Shown here piece by piece: positions 34,564 through 46,100 of a stretch of 64,000 nucleotides of DNA. Position numbers and translations under genes: made by a program. Location: contig JAFGBU010000022.1 in NCBI GenBank assembly GCA_016932995.1, forward strand, positions 39,591 to 103,590, written 5' to 3'. Each line of letters starts with the position of its first letter. The stretch's first letter is position 1. This stretch comes from Desulfovibrionaceae bacterium (lineage in GTDB: Bacteria; Desulfobacterota; Desulfovibrionia; Desulfovibrionales; Desulfovibrionaceae). The notes beneath the pieces are model-generated. The model saw only the letters and a list, made by a program, of their open reading frames with translations. It was not told the origin of the DNA and made no database searches.

Positions 34564-36183
34564 GTGTTTGAGCTCCTGCGCATAAGAAACCTGGCCCTGA
34601 TCGAGGACGTCGAGATCGAGTTCGCGCCGGGCCTGAACGTCCTGACCGGCGAGACCGGGGCCGGCAAGTCGTTCATCATGCGCGCCGTGGACTTTCTCAC
34701 CGGCGAGCGCATGGACCGCGAGCTGGTCCGGCCGGGCGCGGAAAAGGCCGCGGTCGAGGCCCTGTTCGTCACCAGCGAGGGCGAGGTGATCCTGCGCCGG
34801 GAGCTGTCCGCGGACACCGGCCGCAGCCGGATACTGGTCAACGACCGGCTCTCGTCCCAGGAGGCGGTGCGCGGGCTCAAGCCCTCGCTCGTCATCCACA
34901 CCAGCCAGTTCAGCCAGCAGCAGTTGCTCTCGCCCGCGTTCCAGGCCGCGGTCCTGGACCGATTCCTGGCCGACAAGGACCTGGTGCGCAAAAAGAACAC
35001 CGCCCTGGAGCGGCTCCGGGCGCTGTTGTCCGAAAAAAGGGCCCTGGAGCGCAAGAGCGGGGATTTGGCCGGCAAGCGCGAGTTTCTGGAATTTCAGCTT
35101 GGCGAGATAGGCCGCCTGGACCCCAGGCCGGGCGAGGAGGAGGAGCTTTTGGAGGCCAAGAGGGTCCTCCAGGACGGCGAAAGGGCCGCCGAGGGCCTCA
35201 AGCGGGCCCTGGAGGCCCTGGGCCGCGAGTCCGGCCTGGCCCGGGGCCTGGAGGACCTGGCCGCGGAGCTCCAGGGCCTGGCCCGGACCGGGCCCGAGTT
35301 CTCCGCGGACCTGGAGGCCGTGGAGGCCTTCCGGGACCGGATGGGAGACCTGGAGACCAGGCTGCGCAAGGGCCCGGGCCGGACCGGGGCCGGACCGGAC
35401 CTGAGCCTGGACCGCATCGAGGCCAGGCTGTTCGAGCTCTCCAGGCTCAAGCGCAAGCTGGGCCGGACCCTGGACGGGGTGCTCGAGCTCAAGGCCGAGA
35501 TAGAGCGGGACCTGTCCTTTCTGGACTCCTGCGCCCTGGACATGAAGCGCCTGGCCGCCCAGGAGCTTGAGGCCTCCAAACGCCTGGCCGAGGCCCTCGA
35601 CGCCCTGGCCGGGGCCAGGCAGGCCGCGGCAAAAGACCTGTGCGCCGAAATCGAGGCCGAGCTCGTGGACCTCGGGTTCCCGGACCAGGCCCGGGTGCGC
35701 TTCGAGTTCGAGGACCTGGAGCTGTACCCCGGGCTGAGCGAGAAAAAGGGCCGGCTCATGTGGCTGCCCAACCCGGGCCAGCCGGCCAGGCCCCTGGACA
35801 GGATCGCCTCGGGCGGCGAGCTGTCCAGGTTCCTTTTGGCCCTGGTCACGCTCATGGGCCGGGGCCAGGACGGCCGCGAGCCGGGCCTGCCCACGCTGAT
35901 CTTCGACGAGGTCGACGCGGGCATCGGCGGCCTGGTGCTCGGCAAGGTCGGCGAGAAGCTCAAGGATCTGGCCGAGCGCCAGCAGGTCGTCCTGATCACC
36001 CACTGGCCCCAGCTGGCCCGCCTGGCCGGCAGGCACTTCTCGGTCAGCAAGGAGGTCACGGCCGGGGTCACCCGCACCGGCTGCCGCAGGCTGGCCGAGC
36101 ACGAGATATTCGACGAGCTGGCGCGCATGGCCGGGGGCGGCGGCGCGGGCCAGGCCCTGGCCGGGTCCCTGTTCAAGTCCTGA
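34564..36183 (+). CDS. recN: DNA repair protein RecN
   Basis: SMC-like ATPase of 539 residues that acts in double-strand break repair. Walker A GETGAGKS (near residue 30) follows the start LLRIRNLALIEDVEIEFAPGLNVLTG. QFSQQQLL is the Q-loop region, a long coiled coil spans about residues 140-370, and the signature SGGELSR and Walker B TLIFDEVDAGIGG close the head. The GTG start lies 15 nt after the permease gene with a weak GGGAA ahead. Family length is normal. Confidence 0.95.
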   Translation: MFELLRIRNLALIEDVEIEFAPGLNVLTGETGAGKSFIMRAVDFLTGERMDRELVRPGAEKAAVEALFVTSEGEVILRRELSADTGRSRILVNDRLSSQEAVRGLKPSLVIHTSQFSQQQLLSPAFQAAVLDRFLADKDLVRKKNTALERLRALLSEKRALERKSGDLAGKREFLEFQLGEIGRLDPRPGEEEELLEAKRVLQDGERAAEGLKRALEALGRESGLARGLEDLAAELQGLARTGPEFSADLEAVEAFRDRMGDLETRLRKGPGRTGAGPDLSLDRIEARLFELSRLKRKLGRTLDGVLELKAEIERDLSFLDSCALDMKRLAAQELEASKRLAEALDALAGARQAAAKDLCAEIEAELVDLGFPDQARVRFEFEDLELYPGLSEKKGRLMWLPNPGQPARPLDRIASGGELSRFLLALVTLMGRGQDGREPGLPTLIFDEVDAGIGGLVLGKVGEKLKDLAERQQVVLITHWPQLARLAGRHFSVSKEVTAGVTRTGCRRLAEHEIFDELARMAGGGGAGQALAGSLFKS

Positions 36184-36263
36184 AGCCCGGGCCCCAAAGG
36201 CTGGCCATGGGCCGAAATCCGGCGTAGGGTCTTACATTGTCTGCTTCAAACAAGGCGCCAAAA

Positions 36264-36881
36264 ATGGGCATACTCAGCTTTCTGGGCAAAAAGGCCCGGC
36301 CCGCCGAGGACCCGGTGGAAAGGGTCCGCCGGGGCGGGATCACCGCCCTGACCGGCATGGACAAGGACCAGATCATCCAGGTCCTGGCCTGGGGCCAGAA
36401 GACGACCAACGACTACGCCAAGGTCCTGGGCAAGAACGCCCTGGCCATAAACAGCCGGGACCTGCTGCCGCACTCCAAGAAGGACATCCAGACCGCGCTC
36501 AAGCTCCTCATCTACAGCAGCGCCCTGACCGAAAACGGGAAGATGATCGAGAACCTCAAGGTCTCCTACGTGGCCCTGGCCACCTACCAGGACGTCCGGC
36601 CCGAGGCGGCCGAGGCCATGTCCTTCAACCACATCGTGGACCTGGCCGCGGAGATCAAGTCCCTGCCCACGGACCCGGAAAAGATGAGCGCCGAGGACCG
36701 GGAAAAGCTGCGCTCCATAGCCCAGAAGCTCTCCCCGGCCAACGACATCCAGATGCAGTGCCTGGAAAAGGTCAAGGCCGAGACCGAGAGTCTCTCCCGG
36801 GAGGTCAACGCCTTTGTCCAGAGCCTGCTGGAGGCCATCGCCGCGACCCGGGACAAGGCCCGGGACCCGGACCAGGCCTAG
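36264..36881 (+). CDS. Conserved helical protein of unknown function
   Basis: 205 residues from the ATG at 36264 (an in-frame TTG at 36237 adds nine). The sequence MGILSFLGKKARPAEDPVERVRRGGITALTGMDKDQ is followed by a mostly helical, coiled-coil-prone protein with no membrane segment, signal or metal motif. I do not recognise a family. The AAGG 8 nt upstream supports this start. It lies 80 nt after recN on the same strand and could be co-transcribed. Confidence 0.65.
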   Translation: MGILSFLGKKARPAEDPVERVRRGGITALTGMDKDQIIQVLAWGQKTTNDYAKVLGKNALAINSRDLLPHSKKDIQTALKLLIYSSALTENGKMIENLKVSYVALATYQDVRPEAAEAMSFNHIVDLAAEIKSLPTDPEKMSAEDREKLRSIAQKLSPANDIQMQCLEKVKAETESLSREVNAFVQSLLEAIAATRDKARDPDQA

Positions 36882-36959
36882 ACCCGGCCTAGACCCGGCC
36901 CCGCGCCCGCCGATCTCACCCCGGCCGAGTCTCCGGGCGGCCGGTCCGGGCAAAACAGC

Positions 36960-37523
36960 CTACTTGCGCCGCCAGCTCCCGGAGTCGTCCTGGACCCACC
37001 AGCCCGGCGCGGCGAAATCGCGCCACACGCCCCGGTACACGTCCCGCACCTTGGCCGCGTGCTCGGGCACGTTGGCCGCCCTGGCCTTTTCCTGGTACAG
37101 CTGGGCCTTGAGCGCCGAGTCCTTGGCCACAAGCCGCTTGACGGCCGCGACCTGGGCCAGGGACAGCCCGGCCTGGTCGCGCAGCGCGGCCAGGCCGTCC
37201 CGGTCTATGCCCACGTTGCCCGAGTCCAGAAACGGCGCGAGCTGGGACTGGTTGGCCTTGAGCTCGGCCTCGACGCCCCTGGTGGCCGCGTTGCTCAGGG
37301 TCTTGAAGTCCTGGGCCAGGGCCGGCCCGGGCCCGAGCAGGTCCAGGAGGCTCCGGCCCTTGTCCGCCGGGGCGCTCTTCGGCTGCTCGACGCCGTAGAC
37401 GTCCTGGACCACCCGCTCGGCGTCCTGCTTGACCTCCGCGGCCGGGAAATAGATGTTCACGGTCACACACGCGGCCGCGAGCAGCGCGGCCAGGACCGCC
37501 TGGACCAAAATCGCCTTTTTCAT
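36960..37523 (-). CDS. DUF1318/YdbL-like lipoprotein
   Basis: 187 residues. The signal (MKKAILVQAVLAALLAAAC) ends at a lipobox Cys19, followed by VTVNIYFPAAEV, the hallmark of DUF1318 lipoproteins. The C-terminus (AAPGWWVQDDSGSWRRK) resembles E. coli YdbL. In E. coli, ydbH-ynbE-ydbL forms an envelope lipid-transport operon in which YnbE is a small lipoprotein and YdbL a periplasmic helper. Here the YdbH-like gene lies directly upstream with a 4-nt overlap, and this single lipoprotein may combine the YnbE and YdbL roles. Location: periplasm, lipid-anchored. Confidence 0.85.
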   Translation of the reverse strand: MKKAILVQAVLAALLAAACVTVNIYFPAAEVKQDAERVVQDVYGVEQPKSAPADKGRSLLDLLGPGPALAQDFKTLSNAATRGVEAELKANQSQLAPFLDSGNVGIDRDGLAALRDQAGLSLAQVAAVKRLVAKDSALKAQLYQEKARAANVPEHAAKVRDVYRGVWRDFAAPGWWVQDDSGSWRRK

Positions 37524-39955
37524 GGGCCCTCCTCCTTTGGCCGGTCCCCGGCGGGCCGGTCCGGCCTGACCACGCGCCTTAAGCGCTCCAGCATGTCGAA
37601 GAATCGGATGCCGTTGTCCGGGTTGCTGTTTATCACGTTTATGCCGAACAGAAACGGCTTTTTGATTATATACTCCACCCCGCCCCGGCGCAAAAGCCCC
37701 CTGACCCGGAACAGGTCGTTCTTGAGCGTGCAGGCCAACCCGATGGACTTGTAGGAGAACTCCTTGAAAAAGCGGGCGAAGATTCCGACCCCGACCCCGC
37801 CCAGGCCGCTGCCCGTGCCGATGACCGACAGGGAGTTCACGGCCTTGAGGCTCACGGTCTGGTCCACGCCCCTCTGGGGCACGGACCTCGCAATCAGGGA
37901 AAAGGACTCGGGCTGGCCAAAGGCCAGGCGCAGGTCCCTGACCTCGAGGTCCAGCCGCCCGGTCACCCGGCCCACGCCCAGGGCCCGGCTGAGCGACTCC
38001 AGGTCCATGCCCCGCACGGCCGCCTCTCCGGCCAGGGTCCTGGCCGGGGACAGGGGCCGGTCGCAGGCGATCCTGTCAACCGTGAGCTCCCCGCCCCAGA
38101 GCTCGCCCCTTAGCCCGCCCTGGACCGAGAGCCGATTCGCGTCCAGGCTGACCAGGCCGAGGTCCCCGGACAAGGACCCCTCAAGCGGCACCCGGCCGGG
38201 CAGAAGCGAGAGGTCCAGGCCCGCAAGCCCGGCCAGGCACTCGACCCTGAAGTCCCCGGACAGGGGCCTGTGCACCGCAAGCGGCCGCAACCTGAGCACC
38301 CCGCCGAACACCGGCGCGCTTATCTCGCCGTCCACAGCCAGGAGGTCGGGCGCCAGGGCCACGCCCAGGGCAATGTTCTCGACCGCCAGGTGCGGCAGGC
38401 TGAGCCCGGCGCATCTGAGCGCGCCCCACTGGCCCGGGACCCGTTCCCGGGCCTCGGTCTCCTGGACCGGGTCCACGGCGTTGAACACGTACTCCAGGGG
38501 CAGGTCCAGGCAAAGGCCGTGGACAAGAATCTGGTTCTTCTGATCCTCGAACCCGGCCCCAGAGACCTTCAAGCGGCCCTTCAACCGAAGCTCCTTGCCC
38601 TGGCCGGAGAAGTCCGCCTCGGCCTGGGCCAGGCCGAAGGCCCTGGCGACCGGCCCGCTCGCCAGGGGGTCGCTGAACAGGGTCCTGAACAGGCCCTCAA
38701 GGCCCGCCCCGCTCACCTGCACCCGGCCCGAGTGGCTCCAGACGCCGTCCTCGGTCGCGGCCAGCCGGCCCCTGGCGCTCACCCGGCCAAGGCCCCCCCA
38801 GTCCAGGTCCAGGTCCTTGAGCTCAAAGGCCCGCGGGCCGATCTTCCGGGCCCGGGCCGCGAGCCTCAGGGGAAAGGCCGCCAGGTCGAGGTACCCGGTC
38901 CCGGCCAGGACCTCGCCCGGGCCCAGGTCGAGCTTGAGTCTGGACCAAGCGCCCGACCCAAGCCGCGCCTCGGCCGAGGCCTCCAGGCCCTGGGCCAGGT
39001 ATCTGCCCTCGGGCGAGGCGAACGAGGCCTTGCGCAGGCCGAGGTCCAGGCAAAGGCCGTCATCCAGGCGAAGGCCGAGCGAGGCCGCGCCGCCGAAGGT
39101 CCAGCCCGCGGGGTCCAGGCCGATCAGCCTGGCGGCCAGGGGCGCGAGCCCGGCCAGGTCCAGGGCCGGGCCATCGAGCCTGACTTGCGCCGGGCCTTTC
39201 CTGGGAAACAAGGCCCGGCCCGAGACCCGGCCCGCGCCTGGGACCCGGATGTCGATGTTCCGGATCGCCAGGCCTTCGGGGCCGCTTGTCGCCGAGGCCG
39301 AGGCCGTGAGCTCGGTCTCCGCCGCCCTGAGCTCAAGCTGCCTGAGCCGGACCCCGGAGGCGTCCCCGGCCAGGCTGAAGCCCGCCCGTATCCCGGCCAG
39401 GCCAAGGGGCAGAAAGGGGCTCTTGACCGCCTTCAGTTCCCCGGACGCGCTCCACCCGGACCCGGACCGGGCCAGTTTCAGGCTGCCCGAGACCGCGTGC
39501 GGCCCGAGGCCCAGGCTGAAGGAATCGAGGACCAAGAGGCCCTTGTCCGGGAGATATCGCCCCCTGGCCCTGAGGTTGATGTCCAGGGTCGCGTTTTGGC
39601 CGCCCAATCCGAGCCTGGCCCCGGGCATGCGCAGGTCCATGGACTCAAGCTCCACGGCCCGGCCCTTGACCAGGGCCCTGGCCGCGCCCAGGACCGGCCC
39701 AAAGAGCCAGGGCAAGGACAGGCCCGCGTCCCTGAGCTGCGCGGCCAGGGCCACGGCGCCGTCCCGGAACCCGACCTCGGCCGCAAGCCGGGCCTCAAGG
39801 ATGCGGCCGCCGTCCGGGCCGTTGACCTTGAGCTCCAGGGCCAGGGACTTGGCCTGGCCTTGGGGGGGCTCGGCGCGCGCCCCAACGCAGGCAAAGAGCG
39901 CGGCGACCAAAAGACAGAGCGCCAGGCAGGGCGGCTTGGCTGAGAAAAGGGCCAT
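37520..39955 (-). CDS. YdbH/TamB-like AsmA-clan envelope protein (probable phospholipid transport)
   Basis: 811 residues with an N-terminal signal or anchor (residues 8-28) followed by hundreds of residues of alternating beta strands (SGSLKLARSGSGWSASGELKAVKS and similar), typical of the repeating beta-groove proteins YdbH, TamB and YhdP that bridge the periplasm. The C-terminal block FRVRGLLRRGGVEYIIKKPFLFGINVINSNPDNGIRFFDMLERL is a family-specific end. It is the first gene of a two-gene operon with the YdbL-like lipoprotein (ATGA overlap). Transport of glycerophospholipids is inferred from the E. coli homologue. Confidence 0.8.
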   Translation of the reverse strand: MALFSAKPPCLALCLLVAALFACVGARAEPPQGQAKSLALELKVNGPDGGRILEARLAAEVGFRDGAVALAAQLRDAGLSLPWLFGPVLGAARALVKGRAVELESMDLRMPGARLGLGGQNATLDINLRARGRYLPDKGLLVLDSFSLGLGPHAVSGSLKLARSGSGWSASGELKAVKSPFLPLGLAGIRAGFSLAGDASGVRLRQLELRAAETELTASASATSGPEGLAIRNIDIRVPGAGRVSGRALFPRKGPAQVRLDGPALDLAGLAPLAARLIGLDPAGWTFGGAASLGLRLDDGLCLDLGLRKASFASPEGRYLAQGLEASAEARLGSGAWSRLKLDLGPGEVLAGTGYLDLAAFPLRLAARARKIGPRAFELKDLDLDWGGLGRVSARGRLAATEDGVWSHSGRVQVSGAGLEGLFRTLFSDPLASGPVARAFGLAQAEADFSGQGKELRLKGRLKVSGAGFEDQKNQILVHGLCLDLPLEYVFNAVDPVQETEARERVPGQWGALRCAGLSLPHLAVENIALGVALAPDLLAVDGEISAPVFGGVLRLRPLAVHRPLSGDFRVECLAGLAGLDLSLLPGRVPLEGSLSGDLGLVSLDANRLSVQGGLRGELWGGELTVDRIACDRPLSPARTLAGEAAVRGMDLESLSRALGVGRVTGRLDLEVRDLRLAFGQPESFSLIARSVPQRGVDQTVSLKAVNSLSVIGTGSGLGGVGVGIFARFFKEFSYKSIGLACTLKNDLFRVRGLLRRGGVEYIIKKPFLFGINVINSNPDNGIRFFDMLERLRRVVRPDRPAGDRPKEEGP

Positions 39956-40014
39956 GGCCCAATATAGGCCATAAGCGCCGGTTCTTAAAGCCCGGCCACG
40001 CCAGATAATTTCAG

Positions 40015-40043
40015 TTGAGTTTGCCCGGGTTAAGGAATATCAT
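40015..40043 (+). promoter_or_regulatory. Promoter of the cyclic glucan synthase gene
   Basis: TTGAGT (40015-40020), 17-nt spacer, TATCAT (40038-40043), then a T-rich stretch, about 115 nt before the ATG. Confidence 0.55.
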
Positions 40044-40158
40044 TTTTTGTGACCCAATGCGCCGTCGGGCGCGGCGTCCGGAAATAATTTCAGTGGCGGC
40101 CCAGGCTGCGGTCGGCCGGACTGTTCGCAACGCTTGATTCGGTGATCGAACAAGAAAC

Positions 40159-43100
40159 ATGCGCTTTCCATCCTTCACGTTGAGAAAGGCCCTGGACGAC
40201 AAGGGCCTGGCCCAAAGGCTGCGCCATGAGCAGCCGCTGCGGGCCGAACTCCTGGACGCCGACCAACTGGAGCAGCACGCCAAGAAGATCGCGGGCTGGC
40301 ACGAGATGGCCCCGGGCCGGGGACCGGAGCTCCTCCTGCCCAGGCTCGCGGAAAACGAGGCCGTGCTCCTGCGCGCCCACGAGCTCATAGCCGCGGCCGT
40401 GGAGGCCAAGCACCGCATCGCGCCGGCCAGCGAATGGCTCCTGGACAACTTCTATCTGGTCGAGGAGCATATCCGGACCGCCCGCAGGCACCTGCCCAAG
40501 GGCTACAGCCGGGAGCTGCCCAGGCTGGCCTCCGGGGCCTCGGCGGGCCTGCCCCGGGTCTACGACATCACCAGCGAGATGATCACCCACGTGGACGGCT
40601 GGGTGGACCCCGAGAGCCTGAAGCGCTTCGTGGCCGCCTACCAGGCCGTGTCCCCGCTCAAGCTGGGCGAGCTCTGGGCCGTGCCGATCATGCTCAGGCT
40701 GGCGCTGATCGAGAACCTGCGGCGCATAGCGGCCAGGATCACGGCCAGCAAGGTGGACCGCAACATCGCCAACCACTGGGCGGACAGGTTCGTGGACGCG
40801 GCCGAGAAGAGCCCCAAGACCCTGCTCTTGGAGGTCTCGGACATGGCCCGGTCCAACCCGCCCCTGTCCAGCGCCTTTGTGGCCGAGCTGGTGCGCAGGC
40901 TGCACGGCCAGAGCCAGGTCCTGACCTTCCCCCTGACCTGGCTCGAACACCCCCTGGCCGAGGCCGGGCTGACCATCGATCAGCTGGTCCAGGCCGAGAA
41001 CCAGCAGCAGGCCAGGGACCAGGTCTCCATCGGGCACACGATCAACAGCCTCAGGTCCCTGGAGGCCACGGACTGGCGCGAGTTCGTCGAGGAGCTGAGC
41101 CTGCTCGACCAGGCCCTGTACGACGATCCGGCCGAGGCCTACGGGGGCATGGACTTCGCCACCCGCGACGCCTACCGCAGGACGGTCGAGGCCATATCCA
41201 GGCGCTGCCCCCTGTCCGAGGTCGAGGTCGCGCACAAGGCCGTGGAAATGGCCGAGGCCGAGGCCAAGGAAAAGGACCCCGGCCAGCGCAGCGCCCATGT
41301 GGGCTACTTCCTCGTGGACAACGGCCTGCCGGACCTGGAAAAGGCGGTCCGGGCCAAGCCCGCCCAGCGGCTGGTCCGCTTCCTCAGGCGCAGGCCGATG
41401 TTCGTCTACCTCTCGGCGATCTGCCTGGTCACCGCGGCCATGGTCGCGGTCGTGGTCTGGCTCGCGGGCCAGCAGCTGCACTGGGCCTGGCTCGTCGCCC
41501 TGTGCGCCCTGACCGCGCTCTGCGCCAGCCACCCGGCCGTGGCCCTGGTGAACTGGCTGGTCACGCTCACCGTGCCGCCGGCCCTGTTGCCGGAGATGGA
41601 CTTCTCCGAGGGCATCCCCCCGGAGCACCGGACCCTGGTGGCCGTGCCGGCCATGCTCACCTCGGTGGCCGAGATCGAGAACCTGCTCGAGGGCCTGGAG
41701 ATACGCTACTCGGCCAACAGGCAGGAAAACCTCATCTTCGCCCTGCTGACCGACTTCCCGGACGCGGACAGCCAGCAGCGGCCCGAGGACCAGGTCCTTC
41801 TGGACGCGGCCGGACAGGGCGTCGACAATCTCAACTCGAAATACCGGACCGATTCCGGCGACTCGTTTTTGCTCCTGCACCGGCCCCGGCTGTGGAACGA
41901 GGGCCAGGGCGCGTGGATGGGCCACGAGCGCAAGCGCGGCAAGCTGGCCGACCTGAACGCCCTGCTGCGCGGCGGACCCGCGGACAAGTTCCAGTTCATC
42001 GCCGGGGACCTCGAGCGCCTCAAGGACGTGCGCTACGTCATCACCCTGGACGCGGACACGGACCTGCCCCGGGACGCGGCCATGCGCCTGGCCGGCAAGC
42101 TCGCCCACCCCCTGAACCGGCCGGTCATGGACCGCCAAAAGGGCCTGGTGGTCGAGGGCTACTCCATAATCCAGCCCCGGGTGGCCGTGAGCCTGGCCAA
42201 CGCCAACCAGTCGCCGTTCGTCCGGCTGTTCGGCGGCGACCCCGGGCTCGACCCCTACACCCGCGCCGTGTCCGACGTCTACCAGGACCTGTTTCTGGAG
42301 GGCTCGTTCATCGGCAAGGGCATCTACGACCTGGAGGCCTTCGAGACCGTGCTGGCCGAACGCCTTCCGGAAAACCGCATCCTGAGCCACGACCTCCTGG
42401 AGGGCAGCTACGCCAGGGCGGCCATGGCCAGCGACGTGCTCCTGTACGAGAACTTCCCCTCCCGCTACCTGGCGGACGTGAGCCGCAGGCACCGCTGGGT
42501 ACGGGGCGACTGGCAGATCGCCAGGTGGCTCATGCCCAGGGTCCCGGGGCCGGGCGGCAAGACCCTGGCCAACCCGATCTGCGCGCTGTCCAAATGGAAG
42601 ATTTTGGACAACCTGCGGCGCAGCCTGGTCCAGCCGGGCCTGGCGCTCCTCCTGGCCCTGGGCTGGACCGTGCTCGCCCCGGCCTGGGTCTGGACCGCCC
42701 TGGCCGCCGGCATGGTCCTGACCGCGCCCCTGGTCACGGCCCTGGGCAGCCTGTTCAGGAGGCACGGCGACATCCCCCTTTACCTGCACCTCAAGGACAA
42801 GGCCCTGGACTTCGGGCGCGGCCTCATCCTGGCCCTGCTGGCCCTGGTCCTTCTGCCCTTCGAGGCCTTTTTCAGCCTGGACGCGGTGATCAGGACCGTC
42901 GCGCGCCTGGCCGTGACCCGCAAAAAACTGCTCCAGTGGACCCCGGCCAGCGTGGCCCTGCGCCGGGCCAAGGCGAACATCGCGGGATACTGCCGGGCCA
43001 TGTGGTTCTGTCCGGCCTCGGCCGCGGGCCTGGGCGCGGCCCTGGTCCTGGTCAGGCCCGGGGCCCTGTACGCGGCCCTGCCCCTCTTGGGGCTCTGGAC

Positions 43101-46100
43101 CCTGGCCCCGGCCGTGGCCTGGAGGCTCAGCGTGACCGCGCCGCCCCACCGGGCCAAGCTCAACAGGGACCAGAGGGTGTTCCTGCGCAAGCTGACCAGG
43201 CGCACCTGGCGCTACTTCGAGATGATCGTCGGGCCCCTGGACAACTGGCTGCCCCCGGACAACTACCAGGAGGACCCGGTCGACGTCATCGCCTACCGGA
43301 CCTCGCCGACCAACATGGGCCTGTCCCTGCTCAGCAACCTGGCGGCCAACGATTTCGGATACATACCGGTGTCCGTGCTCATGGAGCGCACGTCCAAGGC
43401 CTTCCTGACCATGAACAAGCTCGAGCGCTTCAAGGGCCATTTCTACAACTGGTACGACACGCGCAGCCTGCGCCCGCTCCTGCCGCAGTACATCTCCACC
43501 GTGGACAGCGGCAACCTGGCCGGGTTCCTGCTCACCCTGGCCATGGGCTTCGAGGAGCTGCAGGACATGGGCCTCGTGCCCCGGCTCATGCACAAGGGCC
43601 TGGCCGACACCCTGATGGTCCTGCTCGAGGTCGCCCGCGGCCAGGGCCCGGCCGCCCCGGCCGAGGACAAGCCCAGCCTTCCCGAGGAGACCCTCGAGCT
43701 GATCGCCGACGCCCTCGGCGACCTGGCGGCCGCCCCGGACGGAGTGCTCGCCTCCATCTCCCTGGTCCGGGAGATGGACGGCCTGGCCGGGCGGATCATC
43801 GAGACCCTGGGCAGGCGTCCGGACCAGGAGGTCCTGTGGTGGGCCCGGGCCTTCAAGAAGCAGTGCGCGGACCATCTCAAGGACCTGACCATGCTCGCGC
43901 CCTGGACCGATCTGCCCCGGCCGCCCCACGGCGCCGGAGGCCAGGGCGCCGATCCGATCCAGGGCTTGGGCGGCCTGCTCAAGGGCCTGGAGGACTTGGA
44001 CAAGGCCGCCTCGCTCAGGGACGCCGCGGGCCAGGCCGAGGAGCTGTCCATCCTGGCCGAGGACCTGCTCGGCCTCCTGGGGGCGGGCGAAGACCAGGTC
44101 AAGACCTGGGTCGAGCAGTTCAAGAACGGCCTGGAGCAGGGCGGCCAGAGGCTCGCGGCCAGGGTCAAGGACCTGGCGGACCTGTCCCGCGAGTCCCAGG
44201 AAATGGCCGACATGGACTGGCGCTTCCTGTACGACAAGTCCCGCAACCTCATGGCCATCGGCTACAACGTGGACGAACGCCGCGCGGACGCCAACTTCTA
44301 CGACCTGCTGGCCTCGGAGGCCAGACTGGCCAGCTTCGTGGCCATCGCCCTGGGGGATTTGCCCCAAAAGCACTGGTTCGCGCTCGGCCGCCTGCTGACC
44401 GACATCGGGGGCAAGCCGCTGCTCCTGTCCTGGAGCGGCTCGATGTTCGAGTTCCTGATGCCCCTTCTGGTCATGCCCAGCTACGAGCAGACCCTGCTCG
44501 ACCGGACCTACAAGGCCGCGGTGCAGCGCCAGATCGAGTACGGCCGGCAGCGCGGCGTGCCCTGGGGGGTGTCCGAATCGGGCTACAACATCACCGACGC
44601 CAACCTGATCTTCCAGTACCGGGCCTTCGGGGTCCCGGGCCTGGGCTTCAAGCGCGGCCTGGCCGAGGACCTGGTCATCGCGCCCTACGCCACGGTGCTC
44701 TCGCTCATGGTCCTGCCGGAAAAGGCCTGCGAGAACCTCCAGCGCATGGCCCGGGAGGGCTTCATGGGCCGCTTCGGGTTCTACGAGGCCGTGGACTACA
44801 CCCCGTCCCGGGTTTTGAGGGGCCAGAACAGGGCCGTGGTGCGCTCGTTCATGGTCCACCACCAGGGCATGAGCTTTCTGTCCCTGGCCTATCTGCTCCT
44901 CAACCGGCCCATGCAGCGCCGCTTCCTGCGCGACCCGCTGTTCCAGGCCACGGACCTCCTGCTCCAGGAGCGCATGCCCAAGGCCACGCCCTTCCATCCG
45001 CACGCGGCCGAGGTCACCGGCGTGCAGCGCGCCGCGGCCGAGGGCGAGGCCCTGCTGCGGGTCTTCACCGACCCCAACACCCCCCTGCCCCAGGTCCACC
45101 TGCTGTCCAACGGCCGCTACCACGTCATGGTCACCAACTCCGGCGGCGGCTACAGCCGGTGGAAGGACCTGGCCGTGACCCGCTGGAGGGAGGACGCCAC
45201 CCGGGACAACTACGGCACCTTCTGCTACCTGCGCGACCCGGAGAGCGGCGAGTTCTGGTCCACGGGCCACCACCCGACCCACAAAAAGGCCGAAAACTAC
45301 AGGGCGGTCTTCTCCCAGGCCAGGGCCGAGTTCAGGAGGATCGACCACGAGCTCGACACCCACACCGAGATCACGGTCTCGCCCGAGGACGACATCGAGC
45401 TGCGGCGCATAACCATCACCAACCGCTCCACCCGCCGCCGGACGGTCGAGCTGACCAGCTACGCCGAGGTGGTCCTGGCCCGGCCCGCGGACGAGGCCGC
45501 CCACCCGGCCTTCAGCAACCTCTTTGTCCAGACCGAGATCGTCCGCCAGAAGCAGGCCATCCTGTGCACCCGCCGCCGGCGCTCGCACCAGGAGGACCCG
45601 CCCTGGCTCCTGCACCTCATGGCCGTGCACGGCGAGGCCGCGGACGAGGCCTCCTACGAGACCGACCGGCTCAAGTTCATCGGCCGCTGCGGCTCCCTGG
45701 CCGAGCCCGCGGCCATGAACGCGGCAGGCAGGCTCTCGGACAGCGAGGGCGCGGTCCTGGACCCGGTGGTGGCCATACGCAGGTCCATCCTCATCGAGCC
45801 CGAGGAGACCCGGGTCGTGCATCTGGTCACCGGCATGACCGACACCCGCCAGAAGGCCATGGAGCTCATGCTCAAGCACCGCGACCGGGTCCTGGCCAAC
45901 CGGGTCTTCGACCTGGCCTGGACCCACAGGCAGGTCGTCCTGCGCCAGATCAACGCCACCTCCCTGGACGCCCAGACCTTCGGCAGGCTGGCCAGCTCGG
46001 TCATCTACGCCAACCCGCTCAGGCGGGCCGCGGCCAGCGTGATCATGAAGAACCGCCAGGGCCAGTCCGGGCTCTGGGCCTACGGCATCTCCGGCGACCT

